Shown here in pieces: positions 17,575-24,063 of a DNA stretch of 24,063 nucleotides. The first letter of the stretch is position 1, and the number at the start of each line of letters is the position of its first letter. Below the pieces are notes generated by a model. That model did not search any database. It was not told the origin of the DNA and saw only the letters and a program-made list of their open reading frames with translations. Source of the DNA: Branchiostoma floridae (lineage: Eukaryota > Chordata > Leptocardii > Amphioxiformes > Branchiostomatidae); NCBI RefSeq assembly GCF_000003815.2, contig NC_049995.1, positions 488,762 through 512,824 of the forward strand, written 5' to 3'. The translations under genes and the position numbers were made by a program.

Positions 17575-17814
17575 CCCCCTTTCCACTAGGACGGCGCTCT
17601 CGCCGCGCTCTCTCTGCGACCTACAATTTGACACATCGTTTAACGAATTGAATCGAAAATAAACGAATCTTGTTACACTTTGTGTGTTTTGTTGTCTTCT
17701 CAATCACACTTTTACGTTTTGTATGATATACCCAGTGTGAAAGCGATGGTTTCACATATGTTATTTAGGTCGCAGTGAGAGCGCAGCATGATCGCCGTCC
17801 TAGTGGAAAGGGGG
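17575..17814. mobile_element. MITE with CCCCCTTTCCACTAGGACGG ends
   Basis: Perfect inverted ends of 22 bp (CCCCCTTTCCACTAGGACGG followed by CG; the mirror ends at 17814). The trinucleotide TTA occurs near both edges, compatible with a TWA target duplication, but the boundary bases are asymmetric. A degenerate relative lies at 4683-4909. Confidence 0.8.
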
Positions 17815-18339
17815 CTTAAGACACAATCGGACCCGGAATGATTTTATTTATCAAAGTCGGAAGTCGATGCGTCTTTCAGTTTTCCACAGATTTGCTAAAC
17901 AAAACAATTGCAAATGATGTTTCAGTACAATATACTAATTTGCCTTTTTCGTTATCTGAACTTTTCGTTGTCTGACTTTTAGCTTTACACTAACAAGATG
18001 TAATCAAATCACATTTCGTCTTCTGTCCATGTAGCTGAAGCTCTGCTAATCTAGCAACATAAAATTAAACTAATGGATGGTATCTAAGCTCTTTAAAGAC
18101 CCGTTATTTTGTTTTTCTTTCTTTAAGATTTGCCAAGAAGTGATGCGGATGTATAAAGGGTTATTGCAATGGTAAGCATTAAGAAGTTGCTTCATGACTT
18201 ATCTATAGTATTAATTAATAGTGTAGTTAACACAAAAATGAGGTTAAAGTATGACAATTAACGTAAAGAAATCATCATAGTCTCCGGATAGACTTTTTGG
18301 TTACTACAATGCAATGTGCGCTAGAATGTTTTTCCATGT
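17815..18339. other. Intergenic AT-rich stretch, nothing recognised
   Basis: No coding, RNA or repeat structure that I can support. Confidence 0.4.
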
Positions 18340-18624
18340 NNNNNNNNNNNNNNNNNNNNNNNNNNNNNNNNNNNNNNNNNNNNNNNNNNNNNNNNNNNNN
18401 NNNNNNNNNNNNNNNNNNNNNNNNNNNNNNNNNNNNNNNNNNNNNNNNNNNNNNNNNNNNNNNNNNNNNNNNNNNNNNNNNNNNNNNNNNNNNNNNNNNN
18501 NNNNNNNNNNNNNNNNNNNNNNNNNNNNNNNNNNNNNNNNNNNNNNNNNNNNNNNNNNNNNNNNNNNNNNNNNNNNNNNNNNNNNNNNNNNNNNNNNNNN
18601 NNNNNNNNNNNNNNNNNNNNNNNN
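18340..18624. other. Assembly gap (285 N)
   Basis: Run of unknown bases. Any open frame across it is meaningless. Confidence 0.99.
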
Positions 18625-19458
18625 GAGATTAGTTAGATTGATTTACCAAAAATATTCTTTAGTCTATCAGTAAATGGAAGTTCTGAGACGCAATTAGAAA
18701 GGAGTCATTAGCCTATCAATTGTTCTCACTGAAAAGTAAAAAAAATGGCAATTTTTTGTTCGAAAAATGAATCGGCTTATTTTTCAGTGACACCTACCTG
18801 ATTGTTTAAGAAAATTCAGTTTTTAACCATAGCCAAAAATAGAAACTTATTATTTTTTTACCCATTGGTTTTGTATAACAGGGCAGGTTACAACAGTAAA
18901 CTTTACCCTTTTTCATCGACATGATTAACATTATTGGCTATATCATGTAGATATCAAGTGGACGTCCCTAGGGACATTTAAAAAGATTGCATATAAAATG
19001 TATTGCCAAAGATGCTTTTGCCGCATTGACGTTAACGACTGAAATAAAAATTACATAGCAGAAGCAGTACGACTGTAATTTTACAATTACTTACTAAATT
19101 TGTATTCGTTATTTATTATTTTCTAAAACTAAGGCTAGCTTTTAGGTTAGCTTTTTGTAATGCCAAATATACAAACTACACATGTCCTTATACGGTATTC
19201 ACCAAAATTCCAAATTAAGTGTCAAAATGTTATTTGCTTGTTGCTTCTATATAAGTAATCTACTTGATAATTTCATGTTGCCTTTGTTGACAAAGTTGAA
19301 ATGCAGTGCAATATGAACTAGTTTTTGCTTTAGTGGCAACACCTCAAGAAGAAACTTATTGCCTCAAATTCATCGACATAAAGATTTGTATTAACTAAAA
19401 CTACATGCTTTTGAATTTTCTGATTGCAGTATTTCTAAGGTGTTCCAAAACGTAAATT
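18625..19458. other. AT-rich intergenic stretch downstream of the hevein-like gene
   Basis: No gene or repeat recognised. On the minus strand an AATAAA (plus-strand tttatt at 19112-19117) lies about 340 bp beyond the candidate stop codon at 19459 and could be its poly(A) signal. This is weak evidence in such AT-rich DNA. Confidence 0.35.
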
Positions 19459-19569
19459 CTAGGCAAGCGTTTGTATCTTCTGGCGACGTATGGTGTTCTG
19501 CAGTCTTTCATTCGCTAGATTCTCAGTGACTGCTGGTGTCGTCAGTGTCATCCCATCACTTTTAGTTAC
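19459..19569 (-). CDS. Candidate terminal exon of the hevein-like gene
   Basis: On the minus strand a strong acceptor (T-rich tract, then atgacag) precedes an open frame of 36 codons (VTKSDGMTLTTPAVTENLAN, then ERLQNTIRRQKIQTLA) and TAG at 19461-19459. That frame needs a phase 0 entry, but the last intact hevein-like exon ends in phase 1. In phase 1 the same acceptor gives Arg-Asn-stop. An internal acceptor (gacaccag, exon from 19532) would keep phase 1 and add a 23-residue tail. Which is real is unresolved. Confidence 0.35.
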   Translation of the reverse strand, partial: VTKSDGMTLTTPAVTENLANERLQNTIRRQKIQTLA

Positions 19570-22500
19570 CTGTCATACAAAAAAAAATAATGTTATGTAC
19601 CAAACAGAATCATACATAATTGTACGATTGACCACGCCCATTTTTTTTCCTTCTTAGGAATACTATAGTCCAACACAACCCCTGCATCTGAAGTGACCAG
19701 ATCTACTTCCACACCACCCCTTAGGAGCACAAAACGGATATTTTTTTTTTGTTTGTTTGGGTAATACTGGCCAAATTTGCTACTGACGCTGGGTTATTGC
19801 AATCACACTTAGCGTCATTTCTCCTCGTTGACCCTGGTATAACATAATCATAATTCAGTGAGTTTCACCGAAGTATTTATAAATCTTTCTATTTGATTAT
19901 GCAAAAAATGTCCTGATTTGCATAATATGTCTCAATTGATTATCCCTTTTTCAAGAGACATTTTATGAGTCCAACGCTTAAGTATGGAGTCTTATCGAAG
20001 CAGAGAAGGAAGTTTGGTTTTCCTTATGAATTATGTAAATATTAAACTAATTTGCATGATTTTTATCTAGCAATGTTCAGCTTGGCTAAGCTTCATAATG
20101 TCGTAAGTATACAATTTCCATCATTTACGACCATGGAATTATACATTTTCTCTTTAAAAATGCATCAACATTTCTCTCATTCGTAGTATATATGTGACAA
20201 GTCCTATCACGGAGTGCAATGGATTTATAAATGTTTCTCATTAATCATTCAACTTAGCTGTTTATTTGCATTAATAGTATTTCTTTTTGCCAGTCATCAC
20301 TTAGGCTATCTACATACCAAAAATCATGACGATCCGTCAACACGTTCTCAAGTTATTCTCGTCCAATTTTGAAAGCAAATCGGTACCTGCAGATCCAAAA
20401 AACACCCTACGGTGCCCAAACTTACAGCACTTACTCTCTGTTGCAAGGGCTATCCACCAAATCACGGCCACAGCATGTCCAGAACAAGAGATATAAAAAT
20501 GGAAGTTTTGCTGCATTGCCTTGGGAAGTCATTAGGGGGCCCATTATCGAACTTAACCTTAGTTTTCTTGACCCCTACCTACCTACCGAATATCATCAGG
20601 AAGGCTTCCTGAGTTATGCTGACAGTCAGACAGACAGACACATAGACAGACAAACACGCTCAAAACAAAACATTCGGCGAAAGTAATAAGGAACCCTGGC
20701 ATATCTTTAAAGGGAGTTGTGTACTTTGCATTCTCAAGTATGTGGCCTTTTTAAGGAACACTTACGATAGTCAACACAGCCGCTACAGTAACAGTGAGCC
20801 GAGCTGCTGCCACACCACCCGCTGGTGGAACAGCACGGCTGTCCTGAATTTCCGTTGCACTGTCCGGGGTTCGCTCCTGGTGCTGGGAAGCTGGATCCGC
20901 ATCTAAGGTCAGGTCTCCATTTCGGACCTGGCATAAAAAGAATTGAAAGAACTTAGACTCACTGCACACTGTAGTGAAACTGCACCCATATCTTACGCCA
21001 GGCCCCCTTTTTTGTCCCTGAAATGAAGGATAACATATAAATACATTATATAGAGATATAAAAGAAATTAGAATGGAAACCAAATATCAATAACAGCATA
21101 TTTCTTACCAGATCAGATCACTGTATGTAGTTTTTTTAATAAGAAAAGTTTTCCTTTAGGTATAAAATAATCAAGGTGACAATGTTATCAGCAACTAATC
21201 GTATCATTGTATACGGCTCTAGCATGGTCATATTTAGGAACGTATTTCTTACGATCGATGTATAACTAGCTTACGGTAGTCAACACAGCCTGAACAGCGG
21301 CAGTGAGCTGAGGTGCCCCCGCACCACCCGCCGGTGGAACAGCACGGATGTCCTGACTTAGCGTTGCACTGTCCGGGGTTCGCTCCTGGTGCTGGGAAGC
21401 TGGATCCGCATCTAAGGTCAGGTCTCCATTTCGGACCTGGCATAAAAAGAATTGAAAGAACTTAGATTCACTGCACACGGTATTAAAACTGCATCCATAT
21501 CTTACGCCAGGCCCACTTTTTGTCCCTGATATGAGAGACAACATATTAATACATTATGTAGAGATATAAAAGAAATCAGAATGAAAACATAATATCAATA
21601 ACAGCCTATTTCTTACCAGATCAGCTCCCTGTATGTAGTTTTTTTAATCAGAAAAGTTTTCCTTTAGGTATAAAATAATCAAGGTGACAATATTATCAGC
21701 AACTAATCGAATCATTGTATACGGTTCTAGCATGGTCATAGTTAGGAACGTATTTCTTACGATCGATGTATAACTAGCTTACGGAAGTCAACACAGCCGG
21801 AACAGGTGCAGTGAGCTGAGCTGCTCCCACACCACCCGCCGGGGGAACAGCACGGGTGGCTTGACTTAGCGTTGCACTGTCCGGGGTTCGCTCCTGGTGC
21901 CGGGAAGCTGGATCCGCATCTAAGGTCAGATCTCCACTTTGGTCCTGGTATGAAAAGAAATGAAATGACTTAGATTCCCTGCAAACAGAAGTGAATGCAC
22001 TGGCTGGGGATCGCTCCCGGCGCTACCATTATGGGGCCACGTCTAACGTCAATAATCACGTTGTAACTAAGATGAAAATTGATAGATTGAGAGATAGAGA
22101 CAGAAATGGCTAGATAAATACACAGGCAGATAGATATACAGGTGATGAACAAAAGAATGTAGTGGCAGCAAAGTCGCCTTGTTGTAAGTTATACATCCTC
22201 TACGTATAATGTATGGTACCATTTACTTGCATATTTTAAAGTTAAGAATTATCAAGTGTGATTAGAAATTACATCATAGGTTTTGCCTCGTCATCTCCTA
22301 GAAAATGATGTAATGTTTGCTGTAAGATAGAGTTTGTAAGTATTCTTACTGTAGTCCACACAGCCGGAGCACTTGCAGTGATCATCTGTATTACCACACC
22401 AGCCAACGGGGGAACAACACGGATAGGTTCCTGACGGGTTACACTGTCCGGGGTTTGCTCCAAGTGCTGGGTACCTCGTACCGCATTTGAGGTCATCCCG

Positions 22501-24063
22501 CCATTTTGGTCCTGTAGCAAGTTAAAAAGAAAGATTCACTGATTGAAATACAGACTAGCAATAAATGTAAATTACATTAACATGAAAGAATGATTTTGTA
22601 AAATGGTGTGTGTGTGTAAAAAATGTATTTTACTCGGCATTCTATTGAATGAATGGTAACATGACATTGTTAAGACATATGAAACACTCACATCAACCTG
22701 CAATAGGAAACTTATTAGATACTGTTTAAGGCTGTAGTAATCTTTTATCAAATCAAATTTTTAAATATGCTGGATTGGTGAAGTGGCTTAACGAAAGTGC
22801 TTCGCCCAAAACGAATTGTCCTGGGTTCGGATATCAAGTCATTTACCTTGCTCCCATAGAAAGGCACTCAACACGGCTTTCCAAACTCCAGACAGGTATA
22901 AATATTGCTACATGGTTTGGGTTGGGGATATAAAAGGTGGTGAAAGGCTTCGCCTTCCAAAACCATACCCCCACTACCTCACAACGGCCAAGGACCACAA
23001 TAGTTTTTTTCGTCGTATGTGGTACTATTTAAAAAAAAAGGTTCTTAGTAGGAAATGTTAACACGTAACGTTATATGTGGAGTGTTTTGGCACACTATTG
23101 ACAGATTTGCCGAAAATGATTGGTGGGCGTCAGACCACCTTAAGACAAATTCCTGTCAAATGCATTGTCCAAGGGCACAACGCCGGGGGCATAGCGAGTG
23201 TTGAGTATTCTTACGATAGTCAATACAGCCTGAGCAGGTGCAGTGGTCCGGTGTATTTCCACACCATCCGTTTGAGGAACAACAGGGGGTATCTGATTTC
23301 GGATTACACTGTCCGGGATTGGCTCCTAGTGCCGGGAAACTGCTGCCACATTTCCAGTCTTCTCTCCACTTTGGCCCTAGTAAGAAAATAATTGTTAGAA
23401 TTTTAACAACATATAGAGACATTATACATGATATCAAAATAGAAAATAAAGTTTATTTATATTATGTTGAATACGCTTTGCTGAAATGACACCATTAAAG
23501 AGAAATAAACAGCCCAATTTAAATGATGTAGCTAGTAGCCAGTCATTTCTGTAAATGGCATTGAATGCTGAGCTTATAGGTTTATCTAGTTATTAATCAC
23601 TTACGATAGTCAATACAGCCGGAGCAGGTACAGTGATCGGCGGTACCCCCACACCACCCCCCTGGGGAACAGCAGGGGTGGTCACTTCTTGGGTTGCACT
23701 GCCCAGGGTTGGCTGTCGGCGTTGTGTAACTTGGACCACATTTAAGGTCGTCCCTCCACTTGTATATCATTGTTTTTGCTACGAAGAAAACAATATGGAA
23801 TCGAATTGGTACAATCCCGCTATGGGCAATCCTGTGTATACAGATTTACCAGCATATCATGTAAGGGCTCGTTTTTGCATTCAGTTAGCTTTAAGAGCTC
23901 TAACCTGTACTGAAACATTTAATTTGAGCTTACGTTGGCAGGTCACGCCATCGTCTGCGACTTCATGGGTGTCTGGACACGCTGTGACGCATTCTTTAGT
24001 TTCATCATTCCTAATGATGGTAAGGCCGCTGCATATGCAAGTCACACCATTTGGAGCCGCTTT
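19459..24063 (-). CDS. Multi-domain hevein-like (chitin-binding type 1) repeat protein, 3' part of gene
   Basis: Minus-strand exons, 5' to 3': 24063-23934 (partial, Cys-rich), 23778-23605, 23376-23215, 22511-22350, 21944-21783, 21436-21275, 20927-20766, then a candidate terminal exon within 19569-19459. The six middle exons each encode one domain of the pattern KWRxDLxCG..F..PGANPGQCN....PCCS..GWCG....HCxCSGC(V/I)DY. It has eight cysteines and the CCS-xx-GWCG core of hevein/CBM18 domains, which bind chitin or GlcNAc oligomers through a Ser and aromatic side chains. Every middle exon starts and ends in phase 1, so copies can be added or skipped without shifting the frame. The N-terminus and any signal peptide lie beyond the window. 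A secreted chitin-binding role is inferred. The 3' end is the least certain part. Confidence 0.82.
19650..19735 (-). pseudogene. Decayed hevein-like exon beyond the last intact copy
   Basis: Minus strand reads CAPKGWCGSRSGHFRCRGCVG in line with the CCS-xx-GWCG-x4-HCxCSGCVDY half of the intact exons. The first Cys of the pair and the Cys after His are lost. A one-base insertion before the DY codons (plus-strand agtccaacac versus agtcaacac) puts a TAG in frame, and the donor is destroyed (aggaatac in place of acttac). The 5' half of the exon is not recognisable. Confidence 0.75.
19870..20623 (+). repeat. Dispersed repeat, copy 2 (relative of 9790-10948)
   Basis: Shares the blocks tatgtgacaag, tcctatcacggagtgcaatg, ctacataccaaaaatcatga, gggcccattatcgaactt and gagttatgctg with copy 1, in the same order and strand. 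Only one clear 245-bp unit is present. It ends in the CAGA tail that follows. Confidence 0.75.
20624..20652 (+). repeat. CAGA tail of dispersed repeat copy 2
   Basis: cagtcagacagacagacaca followed by tagacagac, directly after gagttatgctga, as in copy 1. Confidence 0.65.
20766..20927 (-). CDS. Hevein-like exon F (last intact copy)
   Basis: 162 nt, acceptor ttttatgccag, donor gtaagtg, phase 1-1. Encodes PKWRPDLRCGSSFPAPGANP, then GQCNGNSGQPCCSTSGWCGS and AHCYCSGCVDY, with all eight cysteines. Its first 74 nt are identical to exon E, while the rest differs at many positions. Confidence 0.9.
20975..21017 (-). pseudogene. Decayed hevein-like exon 5' half in the F/E intron
   Basis: Minus strand from 21017: ggacaaaaaagggggcctgg and the next 23 bases align without gaps to the start of the intact exons (28 of 43 positions shared with exon F, counted by hand), preceded by an AG. 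A GTAAG inside it (20992-20996) could act as a donor and define a 21-nt microexon in phase 1-1, but decay is the simpler reading. Confidence 0.6.
21275..21436 (-). CDS. Hevein-like exon E
   Basis: 162 nt, acceptor ttttatgccag, donor gtaagc, phase 1-1. PKWRPDLRCGSSFPAPGANP, then GQCNAKSGHPCCSTGGWCGG and AHCRCSGCVDY; eight cysteines. Confidence 0.9.
21484..21525 (-). pseudogene. Decayed hevein-like exon 5' half in the E/D intron
   Basis: Duplicate of the relic at 20975-21017, carried by the second 508-bp unit. The segment between AG and GTAAG is 20 nt here instead of 21, so if spliced it would break the frame. This supports the view that both are relics. Confidence 0.6.
21783..21944 (-). CDS. 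Hevein-like exon D
   Basis: 162 nt, acceptor tcataccag, donor gtaagc, phase 1-1. PKWRSDLRCGSSFPAPGANP, then GQCNAKSSHPCCSPGGWCGS and AHCTCSGCVDF; eight cysteines. The usual DY ends as DF. Confidence 0.9.
21990..22062 (-). pseudogene. Decayed hevein-like exon in the D/C intron
   Basis: Minus strand reads DVRRGPIMVAPGAIPSQCI, clearly parallel to DLRCGSSFPAPGANPGQCN of the intact exons, with the first Cys changed to Arg and no CCS-GWCG half. Plus-strand gcactggctggggatcgctc aligns with gcactgtccggggttcgctc of the real exons. The relics at 20975 and 21484 occupy the same place in their units and seem to be shortened versions of it. Confidence 0.72.
22350..22511 (-). CDS. Hevein-like exon C
   Basis: 162 nt, acceptor ttgctacag, donor gtaaga, phase 1-1. 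PKWRDDLKCGTRYPALGANP, then GQCNPSGTYPCCSPVGWCGN and DHCKCSGCVDY; eight cysteines. More diverged from D-F than these are from each other. Confidence 0.9.
22772..23039 (+). mobile_element. tRNA-derived SINE in the C/B intron
   Basis: The head carries an A-box-like TGGTGAAGTGGCTTAACG (22776) and a B-box-like GGTTCGGATAT (22824), spaced as in tRNA genes. The body has aggcactcaacacggctttc, ggtttgggttggggatataa, aaggtggtgaaaggcttcgc and an A/T-rich end. It is inserted antisense to the host gene. The open frame through it (22816-23061) is SINE sequence. Confidence 0.6.
23215..23376 (-). CDS. Hevein-like exon B
   Basis: 162 nt, acceptor ttcttactag, donor gtaaga, phase 1-1. PKWREDWKCGSSFPALGANP, then GQCNPKSDTPCCSSNGWCGN and DHCTCSGCIDY; eight cysteines. 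Confidence 0.9.
23605..23778 (-). CDS. Hevein-like exon A (first of the array)
   Basis: 174 nt, acceptor tgttttcttcgtag, donor gtaagtg, phase 1-1. Four codons longer at its start (KTMIYKWRDDLKCGPSYTTP), then ANPGQCNPRSDHPCCSPGGW and DHCTCSGCIDY; eight cysteines. It is the only copy lacking the P before KW. Confidence 0.88.
23934..24063 (-). CDS. Cysteine-rich exon upstream of the array (partial, runs off the window)
   Basis: Minus strand is open from the window edge to the donor gtaagc at 23933, ending in phase 1 as the next exon requires. It encodes APNGVTCICSGLTIIRNDE, then CVTACPDTHEVADDGVTCQ. The C-x-C and spaced C-x3-C pattern with a repeated GVTC suggests an EGF-like or furin-like cysteine-rich module; I cannot assign the family from this fragment. 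Confidence 0.7.

Larger units (their letters stand above)
20766..21782 (-). repeat. Two complete 508-509-bp tandem units carrying exons F and E (a third exon, D, starts the next)
   Basis: Exon low ends at 20766, 21275 and 21783 are spaced 509 and 508 bp. The intervening introns of the first two units align along their full length with scattered substitutions and very small indels (for example cttacgatcgatgtataact at 21249 and 21757). Exon D is a third copy of the exon part, but its upstream intron diverges soon after about 21990. Confidence 0.88.

Noticed and set aside
18297-18673. Open frames across the N run
   Set aside because: They consist almost entirely of unknown bases.
22269-22520. 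83-codon minus-strand open frame near exon C
   Set aside because: It is an off-frame reading of exon C; the correct frame gives the eight-cysteine domain.
23077-23391. 104-codon plus-strand open frame
   Set aside because: Overlaps hevein-like exon B on the opposite strand; the minus-strand reading has the domain pattern and splice sites.

Overview
The window looks like a piece of a lancelet (Branchiostoma-like) nuclear genome, or a close invertebrate deuterostome. This is inferred from content, not from a search. The genes have several GT-AG introns. The domains (NIDO, C-type lectin, hevein-like) are typical of animal secreted proteins. The intergenic and intronic DNA is crowded with small inverted-repeat elements, tRNA-derived SINEs, non-LTR and Penelope-like relics and minisatellites. 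There is no operon structure, no CRISPR array and no prokaryotic feature.

Layout. 1-2712: a long degenerate CAGA-based minisatellite (16-bp unit), interrupted at about 1049-1632 by the 3' end of a Penelope-like element. 2713-3450: a second minisatellite of about five 140-bp units with TTATGG/TTAGGG-like tracts. 3460-5570: mostly non-coding, with a 30-bp minisatellite and one MITE. 5842-15774 (+): an eight-exon gene whose reading frame and phases join without a break into a 421-residue secreted protein: signal peptide, NIDO domain, C-type lectin-like domain. Its introns carry a SINE, a 245-bp tandem array rich in ATGCAAAT octamers, a 350-bp foldback made of the Penelope-like 3' end, several MITEs, a non-LTR retrotransposon relic and a TG-rich microsatellite. 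15775-19458: intergenic DNA between convergent genes, with a 115-bp palindrome, two MITEs and a 285-base assembly gap (18340-18624). 19459-24063 (-): the 3' part of a second gene, running off the right edge. It encodes a cysteine-rich exon followed by six tandem hevein-like (chitin-binding type 1) exons, each in phase 1-1.

The most interesting part is the hevein-like exon array. Three of the six exons lie in 508-509-bp tandem units. Decayed exon copies persist in the introns and beyond the last intact exon. Between the two closest exons, the first 74 nt are identical while the second half, which holds the predicted sugar-contact region, carries many mostly amino-acid-changing differences. Both genes look like secreted carbohydrate- or matrix-binding proteins. 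Their roles in gut, chitin or immune recognition are inference only.
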